From Fuerstiella marisgermanici (GTDB lineage: Bacteria; Planctomycetota; Planctomycetia; Planctomycetales; Planctomycetaceae), in the NCBI RefSeq assembly GCF_001983935.1, contig NZ_CP017641.1:7242001-7306000 (forward strand): a stretch of DNA of 64,000 nucleotides, read 5' to 3'. Below are positions 19,100 to 27,386 of this stretch, in pieces. Below the pieces are notes generated by a model. The model was not told the origin of the DNA and searched no databases. It saw nothing but the letters and a program-made list of their open reading frames with translations. The position numbers and the translations under genes were made by a program. Position 1 is the stretch's first letter; the number at the start of each line of letters is the position of its first letter.

Positions 19100-20287
19100 A
19101 TGCACACATCGAACCTCGTCAACCAGCTTGCCCCGTCCGCCACAATTGCCGCCGCCGCCAAAGCGAAAGAATTGCGTGACAAAGGCGTCAACGTTCTGGA
19201 ATTCACGCTGGGCGAACCCGACTTCACCACGCCGGACCATATCTGCGCCGCCGCCAAAGCCGCGATGGACGCCGGCCACACTCATTACACGCCCGCCACA
19301 GGCATCCTTCCGCTAAAGCAGGCCATCTGCGATGCCTTTCAGCGCGACCACGGCGTCGCCTACAAGCCGACAGAAGTGACGATCAGCAATGGAGCCAAGC
19401 ATGCACTGCACAACGTGCTGGCGGCGTGCTGTGACCCGGGCGACGAAGTCATCATTCCGACCCCGTTTTGGGTCAGCTACAGCGCCCTGGTCGAACTGGT
19501 CGGCGCAGTGCCGGTGCTGGTCGAAACGACGGAAGAATCCGGCTTCTGCATGACGGCGGACCAGTTTCGCGGAGCGATCACCGACAAGACTCGCATGCTG
19601 ATGCTGAACAGCCCCAGCAACCCGACTGGAGCCGTTTATCCAGTGGACGCTCTGGAAGCGTTGGCCAACGTCGCGGTCGAAAAAGACGTGATCGTGCTGT
19701 CGGACGAAATCTACGACAAACTGATCTACGACGGCTACACCTTCAAGACATTCGCGTCGTTCGGCGATGAGGTCAAAAATCGCACGATCATCGTCAATGG
19801 AGTCAGCAAAGCATACGCGATGACCGGCTGGCGCATCGGCTGGACTCTGGCACCGGAAAACGTCAGCAAGGCGATCACCAAACTTCAAAGCCAACAGACA
19901 TCCAACCCCTCCAGTATCAGTCAGTATGCCGCAATCGAAGCGCTGACGGGTTCTCAGGATTGCATCCCGGAAATGCTGGCCGAATTCCAAAAGCGCCGCG
20001 AATATGTACTCGGTCGACTGCGTAAGATGCCGGGGCTGACGTTCGCCGATCCTGGCGGCGCGTTCTATGCTTTCTTTAACGTCAGCAGTCACTTCGGCCG
20101 CGAGCTCCCCGGCGGAGCGACCGTCGACAACAGCAGCGACTTCTGCACGGCGCTGTTAGAAGGTGCTCATGTGGCACTGGTGACCGGCGATGCATTCGGA
20201 GCACCGGGTTACGTGCGGTTGTCATTCGCAACCAATATGGAAACACTGGAAGCTGGCCTGAATGCATTAGAGAAGTTTTTGTCGTAA
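19100..20287 (+). CDS. Class I pyridoxal-phosphate aminotransferase (aspartate aminotransferase type)
   Basis: 395 residues from ATG 19100; the upstream in-frame extension (18947) overlaps the divergent gene and carries no conserved sequence. Motifs are those of subgroup Ib aspartate aminotransferases: LGEPDFTTPDHI, YTPATGILPLKQAI, SNPTGAVY, SDEIYDKLIYDG, and the PLP-lysine segment NGVSKAYAMTGWRIGW (Lys about 237). The C-terminal Arg in YVRLSFATN binds the substrate carboxylate. It transfers the amino group between aspartate or a similar amino acid and 2-oxoglutarate. The specificity (Asp, prephenate, or aromatic) cannot be set from motifs. A small DUF3634-like gene follows 19 bp later. Confidence 0.95.
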   Translation: MHTSNLVNQLAPSATIAAAAKAKELRDKGVNVLEFTLGEPDFTTPDHICAAAKAAMDAGHTHYTPATGILPLKQAICDAFQRDHGVAYKPTEVTISNGAKHALHNVLAACCDPGDEVIIPTPFWVSYSALVELVGAVPVLVETTEESGFCMTADQFRGAITDKTRMLMLNSPSNPTGAVYPVDALEALANVAVEKDVIVLSDEIYDKLIYDGYTFKTFASFGDEVKNRTIIVNGVSKAYAMTGWRIGWTLAPENVSKAITKLQSQQTSNPSSISQYAAIEALTGSQDCIPEMLAEFQKRREYVLGRLRKMPGLTFADPGGAFYAFFNVSSHFGRELPGGATVDNSSDFCTALLEGAHVALVTGDAFGAPGYVRLSFATNMETLEAGLNALEKFLS

Positions 20288-20306
20288 CAGTGCGCGGATA
20301 CAGCAC

Positions 20307-20630
20307 ATGGGAACACTCATCCGACTGCTGATTCTTGGCTTGCGAGCAGTCGTAGTCGTGCTGATCTTTTACAGCCTGTGGCGGCTGATAAAGCCGAAAG
20401 CCACCTTCACGATTGTTGTGGATGAGCACGGCATGAGGTCTCACACGGGGATCAAAACGCTTGAGCAGCGTCGTTTGCTGGAACGGCTGCAGCGAACTCG
20501 TTTTGTCGAAGGTCGCATGAAGATCTGCGGGCATCACGATAGGAACGGCCGGCTGGTGCTGAATTTCTCCGGCCGAGTCTCCGCTGATGCTCAGCAGCAG
20601 ATTCGTCAATTTCTGCAGAACGACGTGTAG
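20307..20630 (+). CDS. Small membrane protein, DUF3634-like
   Basis: 107 residues from ATG 20307. One membrane helix (about 5-25, LLILGLRAVVVVLIFYSLW) precedes a compact domain with VVDEHGMRSHTGI, RLQRTRF, and FSGRVSADAQQQIRQFL. The layout resembles DUF3634 proteins, short helix-anchored proteins with an FSGD/IP-like motif and no known function. It begins 19 bp after the aminotransferase stop and may be cotranscribed with it. No enzymatic motif is seen. Confidence 0.6.
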   Translation: MGTLIRLLILGLRAVVVVLIFYSLWRLIKPKATFTIVVDEHGMRSHTGIKTLEQRRLLERLQRTRFVEGRMKICGHHDRNGRLVLNFSGRVSADAQQQIRQFLQNDV

Positions 20631-20652
20631 ATCAAACTTCGGCAAATCAGCG

Positions 20653-21378
20653 TCATGCCAGGAACAGGGGCGAGACCTGCACGTCAACGCCCGGGGAGTA
20701 AGCGACGTGGTCCGGTTCGATGTCGGACGAAATCGGGAACCCCGCCGCATCGGTCAGCGATTGCGAAATCTGCACGGATCGCAGAGGGCGATATTGATAC
20801 GGATCATGATGGACCTGCCCGCATAGAAATCGCCCGTCCGGGCGTTGAGCGAACAGGTGGTAGCGCTCCAGCAGAAAGAACTCCAAACTACCCTGCTGTG
20901 CGGCCTGTAACGGCACGTCGGCATCGACAACAGCTTTGACCTCATAGTCACCGCCCGCGGCCCATGTGCGGCGCCCGTGGTATTCTGCAGTGTTGCTTCG
21001 TGTCAACAGTCCCATCTTGGCGTGAATGTAGTTCAAGTGCCAAAAGCGCCGGGCCACCGCAACCGCGAGCCGGTGATTGGCGTCAAGACTGAAGAACCAC
21101 ACGCCGGTCTGACCATTGTCGTGCTTCACGTATGTCCGCACATTCGTTTCCAGAAACCACGAAACAAGTGGCACGGCCGGCGACCACCATGGCCGAACGC
21201 GTTCCATGGAGAATGGGACCAAAGCCAGCCAGGCACTGCCGTCGAAGGTCTCCACTTTCAGACCGGCTGGCAATGCCGCCTGCATTTCTTCAGGGTCAAT
21301 TCGCCAATGGATAAACGCCAGATTGCGCCAGGATTGGCAACCGACGATCTTTGGTTTAGTGGAGTTAGCCATGGGCAT
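20653..21378 (-). CDS. DUF2071 (YqjF-type) protein
   Basis: 241 residues from ATG 21378, with an ATG at 21372 equally possible. The family pattern is clear: NLAFIHWRIDPEEMQAALP near the N-terminus, the WLALVPFSMERVRP segment, then FLETNVRTYVKHDN and GVWFFSLDANHRLAV, typical of DUF2071/YqjF. No catalytic residues are defined for the family, which folds like acetoacetate decarboxylase. It converges on the DUF3634-like gene, leaving 22 bp between their stops. No membrane or signal segment is seen, so it is cytoplasmic. Confidence 0.85.
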   Translation of the reverse strand: MPMANSTKPKIVGCQSWRNLAFIHWRIDPEEMQAALPAGLKVETFDGSAWLALVPFSMERVRPWWSPAVPLVSWFLETNVRTYVKHDNGQTGVWFFSLDANHRLAVAVARRFWHLNYIHAKMGLLTRSNTAEYHGRRTWAAGGDYEVKAVVDADVPLQAAQQGSLEFFLLERYHLFAQRPDGRFLCGQVHHDPYQYRPLRSVQISQSLTDAAGFPISSDIEPDHVAYSPGVDVQVSPLFLA

Positions 21379-21651
21379 TTTTCAAACGGAGACACAATCG
21401 GTCGCACAGCCCAATCTGACGACTTGTCGTTATAGGTCGAGCACGCTGGAAGTCGAGCCGACAATGCTATCGCCTTTCCGTCTTCGACAGCAGTCGGCCA
21501 GTTCGGGAAATGTGCGACGCTGTCTGTCTGGAATATCGAGAAACAGCGGCAGCGGGTGAGAATCCCACGAAGGGATTTGTTGCAAACCTCGCATTCTGCA
21601 GTCGGGCGAGTATGCTTCGCGCCCAAACTCAATAACAAGGAATACTGCGTG

Positions 21652-22065
21652 ATGGCTGAAGAATACCCCAATGACCTGGATGGTGACGTTTTGCGGATGA
21701 TTGCCGAAGACGGCAATGACATGACTGTGCCCATGGAAGTTGACTTCCACGTGGCACTGCCGACGGAAGACGCGGCCAACACCGTGGCCGCCGCTGTGTC
21801 GGAACTTGGCTACGAAGCGTTCGTCGATTATGACGACGGCGAAGATGACGAAGACGTCACCGAAGAAGAAATCACCGAACCATGGACCTGCACCTGCCGC
21901 AAGGAAATGGCTCTGAAGTACGAAGACATCATGGCCGTGCAGGCGCAGCTTGACGAAATCGCCAGACCGTTGGGTGGATACTCAGACGGCTGGGGAACGT
22001 TCGGTAACCTTGAAGAAAACCAGCCGGAAGACGATGAGTTTTCTGACGATGATGAAGAAGAGTAA
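21652..22065 (+). CDS. RraB-like (RNase E inhibitor B family) acidic protein
   Basis: 137 residues from ATG 21652, preceded by AAGGA about 10 bases upstream; the frame upstream to 21556 is non-conserved. It starts with DLDGDVLRMIAEDGNDM, then MEVDFHVALPTEDAANTVA, an acidic insert, EPWTCTCRKEMALKYEDI and ARPLGGYSDGWGTFGN, all typical of the RraB domain. The tail is very acidic (DDEFSDDDEEE). In Escherichia coli, RraB binds RNase E and changes its cleavage pattern; a regulatory effect on RNA turnover is therefore possible, but RNase E is not in this window. The stop is 6 bp before the TTAG-flanked palindrome. Confidence 0.8.
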   Translation: MAEEYPNDLDGDVLRMIAEDGNDMTVPMEVDFHVALPTEDAANTVAAAVSELGYEAFVDYDDGEDDEDVTEEEITEPWTCTCRKEMALKYEDIMAVQAQLDEIARPLGGYSDGWGTFGNLEENQPEDDEFSDDDEEE

Positions 22066-22071
22066 AACGAC

Positions 22072-22208
22072 TTAGCTGGACAGCGCCATGTTGGTGCGAA
22101 TGGTAACCCGAAGTGTAAGCGAGGTATCGAGTTGCGACGAATCCCTCGCTTACACTTCGGGTTTCCAAAAGCACGGCCCAACGCCCAAAGGTGGCGCTGT
22201 CCAGTTAG
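22072..22208. repeat. TTAG-flanked palindromic MITE-like element (129 bp)
   Basis: The outer inverted repeats are 13 bp, CTGGACAGCGCCA (22076-22088) and its complement (22192-22204). The inner inverted repeats are 20 bp and perfect, AACCCGAAGTGTAAGCGAGG (22105-22124) and its complement (22144-22163). The unit is bounded by TTAG on both sides (22072-22075 and 22205-22208), as expected for a 4-bp target duplication. No gene lies within. From memory, planctomycete genomes often contain similar CCTCGCTTAC-type inverted repeats that are mistranslated as short peptides such as TRSVSEG; this was not checked. Confidence 0.8.
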
Positions 22209-24257
22209 CCCAACTTCCCCAGCAGCGGCACAAAATGTGGTTGCAGAGAATTTATTTGGCGTGTTTTTGTTATCGATTTTCCGAAAGTCCAGCGTTTGAA
22301 ATCTGAAACACGATGTAGTGACGACCTCTGATCTGGCCGGTCAGAGATCGATCGGTAGCATTTGCGATCATGTTCATTCGCCAATGCCATCGAATCAAAA
22401 ACGGTCGTCGCCACGCCTACTGGGCGCTGGTCGAATCGTATCGCTCGGCCAGTGGGCCGCGGCAGCGGGTGGTCGCGTGGCTGGGGAAGCTTGACGAAGC
22501 CGGTCGACTGGGCGTCCATCAGGCGGCGGAAGTTTTGGCCGGTAGCGATGAGGTTGCACCCGGTGTCACCGCTGATCAGTCACAACCGCTCAGTCGACAG
22601 ATGCGATTCGAGTTCGATGATGATGCGTCTGCCGTGACTCCGCGATGGGTCGAAGTCAACGCCGCCGGAGTTCGTGTGGAAAACCTGCGACAGTTCGGCG
22701 GGCCGTGGATGGCTCTGCACCTGATTCGCACGCTGCAACTGGATACGTTCCTGAGCAACGCGATCCCTGAAGGTCGTGAACTGGTCGGCTGGGATGTGAG
22801 TTCGCTGATTCTGATCATTGCGCGGCTGCTCGAACCTGCCAGCGAACTCTTCACCGCCGAACAATGGTATCCGAAAACGGCACTGCGGGATCTGCTCGGC
22901 GTGAGCGAAGAACGTGTGAACGATAATCGGCTGTACCGCACACTCGATCAGCTGCTGCCGCACAAGGACGCATTGGAAACGCATCTGAAGAATCGCCTTG
23001 GCCATCTGTTCGATCTCGAATACGACCTGCTGATGTATGACGTCACCAGCACTTACTTCGAAGGTCAGGCCGAACGCAATCCGCTGGCTCAGCGTGGCTA
23101 TTCGCGCGATAACCGCAGCGACTGCAAGCAGGTCTGCATCGGGCTGGTGGTGTCTCGATGCGGAATGCCGCTGGGATACAAGGTGTTTGCCGGCAATACG
23201 GCCGACGTTACTACCGTGGAACACATCGTCGAAACGATGGAAGCACGCTACGGGAAAAGCGATCGCATCTGGGTCATGGATCGCGGCATGGTGTCGGAAG
23301 ACAACATCGAATTCCTGCGCGAAGGCGGTCGACGCTACATCGTCGGCACTCCCAAATCGATGCTGAAGAAGTTTGAACACGAGCTGCTGAAGGAAGACTG
23401 GACCAGCATTCGCGATGGCCTGGAAGTCAAGGTCGTGCCGTGGCCCGGCAGCGACGATCCGGATGAATCGGAAGACTGCAACACATCGCCGGAGACATTC
23501 ATCCTGTGTCGCAGTCGCGATCGATCAATGAAGGAAGAAGCGATCACACAGCGCTTCGAAAAGAAGATCGAAGAGTCGCTCATCCGCATGACGGCGCGGT
23601 GCGATAAACAGAAACGCGACCCGATGAAGGTCGAACGTGAGATCGGCCGGCTGCTCGGAAAGAACACTCGAGCGGCAAAGCTCTTCGACGTGAAAGTCAC
23701 GAAGACAGATGACGGGGCCGCACGCATCGAATGGTCAAAGATCGAAGCTACGCGTGACTGGGCGACTCTGAGTTCCGGATGCTATCTGCTGCGAACCAAT
23801 GTCAGCGACTGGTCCGACGAAGAACTTTGGAAGGCATACATCCAACTGACCGAAGCGGAAGCCGCGTTCCGAATTCACAAAAGCGATCTTTCGATCCGCC
23901 CGATCTGGCATCAGAAGGAGGAACGTGTTCTGGCACACATCTTCGTGTGTTTTCTGGCATACGTCCTGTGGAAGACGCTTGGTCAGTTGTGCAGCAAAGC
24001 AGGGCTGGGCGACGAACCGCGCCGTGTGCTTGCGGAGCTGTCGGAGATCCGTTCGATGGACGTCGTCCTGCCCACTCGCACCGGCCCGGAGATCCGCACC
24101 CGCTGCGTGTCAAAGCCCTCCGACCATCAGCAGATTCTTCTGGAAAAGCTGAGCCTCAAACTGCCCTCAAAAATAATCCAAAAGCAAATGTAGTGGAAAC
24201 TTTTCGCCGCTCACCCCACAAAACACTGCCTTCGTGACTCGAGTTGGCGAAGTTGGG
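22209..24257 (+). mobile_element. IS1634-like insertion sequence, apparently intact
   Basis: The element is about 2.05 kb. The left end begins CCCAACTTCCCCA and the right end is the complement of CCCAACTTCGCCA, giving 12 of 13 matching bases in the terminal inverted repeat. Both ends are flanked by TTAG (22205-22208 and 24258-24261), the left copy being shared with the palindromic element. A single long transposase gene fills it. The ends are inferred from inverted repeats and flanks; a database copy would confirm them. Confidence 0.75.
22370..24193 (+). CDS. IS1634 family transposase
   Basis: 607 residues from ATG 22370. The DDE catalytic positions appear as [11 protein letters not shown] (Asp about 224), WVMDRGM (Asp about 304) and [15 protein letters not shown] (Glu about 496). 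The DDE domain contains a beta-strand-rich insert, as in IS4-clan/IS1634 enzymes. The N-terminal 120 residues resemble the family leader ([20 protein letters not shown]). The C-terminus contains [15 protein letters not shown], a conserved helix. The frame is uninterrupted, so the enzyme may be active. It moves the element by cut-and-paste transposition, recognising the 13-bp ends. Confidence 0.95.
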   Translation: MFIRQCHRIKNGRRHAYWALVESYRSASGPRQRVVAWLGKLDEAGRLGVHQAAEVLAGSDEVAPGVTADQSQPLSRQMRFEFDDDASAVTPRWVEVNAAGVRVENLRQFGGPWMALHLIRTLQLDTFLSNAIPEGRELVGWDVSSLILIIARLLEPASELFTAEQWYPKTALRDLLGVSEERVNDNRLYRTLDQLLPHKDALETHLKNRLGHLFDLEYDLLMYDVTSTYFEGQAERNPLAQRGYSRDNRSDCKQVCIGLVVSRCGMPLGYKVFAGNTADVTTVEHIVETMEARYGKSDRIWVMDRGMVSEDNIEFLREGGRRYIVGTPKSMLKKFEHELLKEDWTSIRDGLEVKVVPWPGSDDPDESEDCNTSPETFILCRSRDRSMKEEAITQRFEKKIEESLIRMTARCDKQKRDPMKVEREIGRLLGKNTRAAKLFDVKVTKTDDGAARIEWSKIEATRDWATLSSGCYLLRTNVSDWSDEELWKAYIQLTEAEAAFRIHKSDLSIRPIWHQKEERVLAHIFVCFLAYVLWKTLGQLCSKAGLGDEPRRVLAELSEIRSMDVVLPTRTGPEIRTRCVSKPSDHQQILLEKLSLKLPSKIIQKQM

Positions 24258-24370
24258 TTAGGCTCTGCCGCTAAACAGGTGAGCAACAAAGCGCCGGCCG
24301 CTGGTGGAACAAAAAACCGCAGCTAGCGCCGTGCGGCTAATGGGCAACTGTCGGATGACGGGACGGAGCC

Positions 24371-24916
24371 TTAGCCTTCCATCTGCTTTCGCAACTCAGC
24401 CAGTTCGGCTTCGACTTCGCTGCTCTTTTCCTGTTGAGACTGCGTGACCGCGTGCACGGCGGTTTCTGATTCCAGGCGAATTTCGGCCGGCTTGCCTGTC
24501 AGTTCCGCCATGCGACGGACGGCTTCGGAATAGCGAGCTTCCAGGGCTTTTTGAATTCGAAGCATGTTGCGATAGTTGGAATCGGACGCCTCCAGTTCCG
24601 GCTTCAATCCGTCGATCAGGTCTTCGACTTCCACTTTGCGAGTCAACGCTTCTCGAGCCGCTGATTCGTCGCCGTCGGTCAGCGACGCCTTGGCTCGCGA
24701 CAGCCAGTCGTTCATCTGAGCCGTGTGGCTGGCGATCTCCTTCTCAAGGCGATCGCGATTGGTTCGCGACGTCCTGGCCACGCGTCGCGCACTGGCAAGT
24801 CCTTCTTCCATCTCCGCCAGCACTTCCTGAAGCGTTGTCTGCGGGTCGTCAGACGACTCCAGAATTTCACTCAGGCTGCAGGTTACGATGTCTGTCAGGC
24901 GGCTAAAGTGTGGCAT
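24371..24916 (-). CDS. PspA/IM30 family membrane-stress protein
   Basis: 181 residues from ATG 24916. The N-terminus (MPHFSRLTDIVTCSLSEILE, then DPQTTLQEVLAEMEEGLASAR) is the conserved PspA/IM30 amphipathic start, followed by an all-helical coiled coil to the end. The C-terminus is slightly shorter than the typical 220 residues of E. coli PspA. Family members form rods or rings on the cytoplasmic side of the membrane and stabilise it under stress. The gene starts 35 bp after the ECF sigma stop, so they are probably cotranscribed; the sigma factor may induce it. Confidence 0.9.
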   Translation of the reverse strand: MPHFSRLTDIVTCSLSEILESSDDPQTTLQEVLAEMEEGLASARRVARTSRTNRDRLEKEIASHTAQMNDWLSRAKASLTDGDESAAREALTRKVEVEDLIDGLKPELEASDSNYRNMLRIQKALEARYSEAVRRMAELTGKPAEIRLESETAVHAVTQSQQEKSSEVEAELAELRKQMEG

Positions 24917-24951
24917 GCGTTCGGGCTTTACTTCGGACCGGATTGGTAGGA

Positions 24952-25569
24952 TCAGTTGTTTTCGGGAACGGTCTCTTCCGCGAAACCTCGGCAGGTCAGT
25001 TGGTAGCGGAGTTTCTCTTTGGCCAATCGCAAACGGCTTTTGGCTGTCGGCAGCGTCGTTGCCATGGCATCCGCCACTTCAGACAGCGTTAACGATTCGA
25101 AATGGTGCAGCATGAAGGTTTGCCGCTGGTCATCCGGTAATTCATCCAGCAACTCGTAAACGACTTCGACAACTTCCTCTTCTGCGACGCGAGCTTCCGC
25201 AGACACAAGATCACCGGGCATCAGGTTCAGCAAATCCGCCTGCTCGCCGTCGGCAACCACTGTGGCACTCACGCGACGAATCAAAGCGTCACTGGACTGC
25301 CGCCGCACGCTGTCAATCAACAGGTTGTGGGCGACTCGAAACAGCCAGCCGCGAAACCGCCCGGTGGGCACATAGTCCCACGCCTTCCGAAACAACCGCA
25401 GCAGAGTTTCCTGAACAAGGTCCTCAGACCTCTGAGCGTCGCGGATTCGACGGAAGAAATAGCCGTATAAAGAATCCTGCCACGCCGCCACGATGTCATC
25501 AAACGCGGACTGATCGCCTTCCTGCAGGCGAATCATCCGCTGATCATCTTCGGTATACGGTTGAGACAT
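24952..25569 (-). CDS. ECF-type RNA polymerase sigma factor
   Basis: 205 residues from ATG 25569. Region 2 is visible in DQSAFDDIVAAWQDSLYGYFFRRI, RSEDLVQETLLRLFR and the FRGWLFRVAHNLLIDSVRR segment. Region 4 is LDELPDDQRQTFMLHHFE followed by LTLSEVADAMATTLPTAKSRLRLAKEKLR, the helix-turn-helix. It has no anti-sigma partner beside it. The gene immediately downstream is a PspA-like protein, suggesting an envelope-stress response. The trigger is unknown. Confidence 0.95.
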   Translation of the reverse strand: MSQPYTEDDQRMIRLQEGDQSAFDDIVAAWQDSLYGYFFRRIRDAQRSEDLVQETLLRLFRKAWDYVPTGRFRGWLFRVAHNLLIDSVRRQSSDALIRRVSATVVADGEQADLLNLMPGDLVSAEARVAEEEVVEVVYELLDELPDDQRQTFMLHHFESLTLSEVADAMATTLPTAKSRLRLAKEKLRYQLTCRGFAEETVPENN

Positions 25570-25636
25570 GCAGGAGCAGCCTGGCTGGCTTAGGCGATTC
25601 AGGCGTCGAGATCCACGTTAACGACAGAATGGACTA

Positions 25637-26380
25637 CTACTTCAGGTGCTTGATGCGAATGTCCTTGAACTCCGCAAACATCGGCTTACCAGCATGAAGC
25701 TGAAGTGCCAGAATCCCTTCCGTAAGAGCTCGCTCTTCGCTGTCGGTGAAGTCCATCACAAGCCGACCGTTCATGTAGTGCCGGATGTGGCGGCCTTTTG
25801 CGATGATGGTCACTTCGTTCCATTCATCCACCTTAAACAGCTTTGCATATTCCTCGGCAGTGATCACAGGCTCGTCAGATACCTCCAGCTTGTCGCCCTT
25901 CCATTCGCCTTTTTGGCCGACAAGGATAATGCGTCCTCGTTTGCCAGTTGAACCGCCTTCGTCGTAGATGAAGCCGGACACATTGGGCAATGTGTTTTCG
26001 TTGCGAATTTCGTGCTGATAGCCCTGCACGACCCACTTGTTGCGAGCTTTGTCGCTTGTGATGTGCTTCGAACGATACTGAATGCCTGAGTTGTTGGACG
26101 CTGAGCAGCGAAAGGACAGACGCAGGTCAAAATCCTTCGTTTTGGTGTCCTGGCAGATAAGGAACGTATTGCCCTTGGCTGGTATTTCCGCCGTTGTTTC
26201 GCCATGAATGACTCCGTTTTCGACTTTCCAGAGTCGCGTGTCACCGTCCCAGCCGGAAAGATCTTTACCGTTGAAAAGGCTTGTCATGCCGGTTTCAGCC
26301 GGGGCTGACTTTGCATCGTCAGCGACGACGCAGGGGGCGACAACGAAAAACAGTGAAAACACAGTGAGTACGCGGGCCAT
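25637..26380 (-). CDS. Exported DUF1080 (3-keto-disaccharide hydrolase) protein
   Basis: 247 residues from ATG 26380, chosen because a signal peptide (MARVLTVFSLFFVVAPCVVAD) begins there. DUF1080 motifs are SLFNGKDLSGWDGD near the start, SNNSGIQYRS, YQHEIRNE, and EWNEVTIIAKGRHIRHYMNG. The fold is a concanavalin-like jelly roll; family members include hydrolases of 3-keto-glucosides and many sugar-binding paralogues in Planctomycetes. It probably acts on polysaccharide outside the membrane. It stands alone, convergent with nothing, and is next to the ECF sigma gene without evident coupling. Confidence 0.9.
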   Translation of the reverse strand: MARVLTVFSLFFVVAPCVVADDAKSAPAETGMTSLFNGKDLSGWDGDTRLWKVENGVIHGETTAEIPAKGNTFLICQDTKTKDFDLRLSFRCSASNNSGIQYRSKHITSDKARNKWVVQGYQHEIRNENTLPNVSGFIYDEGGSTGKRGRIILVGQKGEWKGDKLEVSDEPVITAEEYAKLFKVDEWNEVTIIAKGRHIRHYMNGRLVMDFTDSEERALTEGILALQLHAGKPMFAEFKDIRIKHLK

Positions 26381-26530
26381 TGAGGTGCTCCAATCGGAAG
26401 TCAGTTTGGTAAGGACGTGGCGTCTCATACTACCATTGCCGAAAGGCGAATTACACCGGGAAGTGCCCCGGCAGCAGCAGGAAATGGCGTACAAAGCCCC
26501 CTTGGCGTGACGATCCGCCAGCCGCGCATG

Positions 26531-26559
26531 AAAAAACCCGGCTCGATAAAGGAGCCGGG
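26531..26559 (-). terminator. Rho-independent terminator of the small secreted protein gene
   Basis: The perfect 8-bp stem CCCGGCTC/GAGCCGGG closes a 7-base loop. On the minus strand it is followed by six T (AAAAAA at 26531-26536). It sits about 40 bp after the stop at 26602. Confidence 0.9.
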
Positions 26560-26601
26560 CTATTGAGCCGTTATCTTATTTCGCGAGGGACAGCGACGGC
26601 G

Positions 26602-27138
26602 TTAGCTGGCATCATCGTCGTCGTCAGCAACAGCAATTGGAATGATTATCGCCGCAGCAACGCCGATACCCAATGCAGCCTTTTCAACGGCCGTCAAACT
26701 GTATACCCAGTCCGAGATCCGGTTGCCACGTACAGTGGCTCCGTCGCTGGTCCTGACAAAAGCGACTGTCTTCAGCGACTTTGGTGGTGCCGTGCCCTGC
26801 GGCCAGACTCTTACGGCATACGCTACGCGATCAATTTCGACCACGCAGGTACCAGCGGTCAGGCTGGCGGTGCGAAACCGCCCCTTGTCGTCCGTTGTCA
26901 ATTCCTGAGCCGCCTTTGCGATGTCCCTTTGGTCGCGGACGCGGATTTTTGAAGCAGCGACTGGCACACCTGCTGAGGTCAGAAGCTGCCCCTGAAGTTG
27001 ACCTTCGACGTTGAGTTCAACGTTTCGCAGTTGTAGCCGAGTCGGCTGGACACCAGACGGTTGAGCGTCGGCTGCCATCGTAAAAGCGGGAGATGCGGTG
27101 AGAGAAAATACCAGCATCCATGAGATCGGGAATCGCAT
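26602..27138 (-). CDS. Small exported protein with carboxypeptidase-regulatory-like beta domain
   Basis: 178 residues from ATG 27138, after which a signal peptide (MRFPISWMLVFSLTASPAF, then TMAADA) is clear. The mid-part (about 40-110) is a beta-sandwich resembling CarboxypepD_reg/Cna-B-like domains: NVEGQLQGQLLTSAGVPVAAS and TTDDKGRFRTASLTAGTCVVEID. A hydrophobic helix (KAALGIGVAAAIIIPIAVA) sits near the C-terminus, followed by five Asp. The pattern is common among short planctomycete secreted proteins of unknown role; a surface or cargo role is a guess. It has its own terminator and about 250 bp upstream, so it is an independent unit. Confidence 0.75.
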   Translation of the reverse strand: MRFPISWMLVFSLTASPAFTMAADAQPSGVQPTRLQLRNVELNVEGQLQGQLLTSAGVPVAASKIRVRDQRDIAKAAQELTTDDKGRFRTASLTAGTCVVEIDRVAYAVRVWPQGTAPPKSLKTVAFVRTSDGATVRGNRISDWVYSLTAVEKAALGIGVAAAIIIPIAVADDDDDAS

Positions 27139-27386
27139 AATCTGTCCTTCGCGTTTGGAACGTCCAATGTCCTGTGGCCCACAGTCAGTTTGTCGACCGG
27201 CCAGCACTTAGACCTTCGCATCGTCCGCGACGACAACTTTGCTTTACCCGCCACCAATCCAATTCGGAAACATAGGTAAAACAGGCAGACAGGCAGTTAC
27301 CCAATCCGCTTGGCATATTGCAGAATTCATTAAGGGAAACCCCTGCCATTCACCGAGGGGCCGCGGAACTGGCGTGGCGCGACTTG

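Noticed and set aside
22088-22306. Short frames across the palindrome giving TRSVSE-like peptides
   Set aside because: They are translations of a dispersed-type palindromic repeat and not genes.
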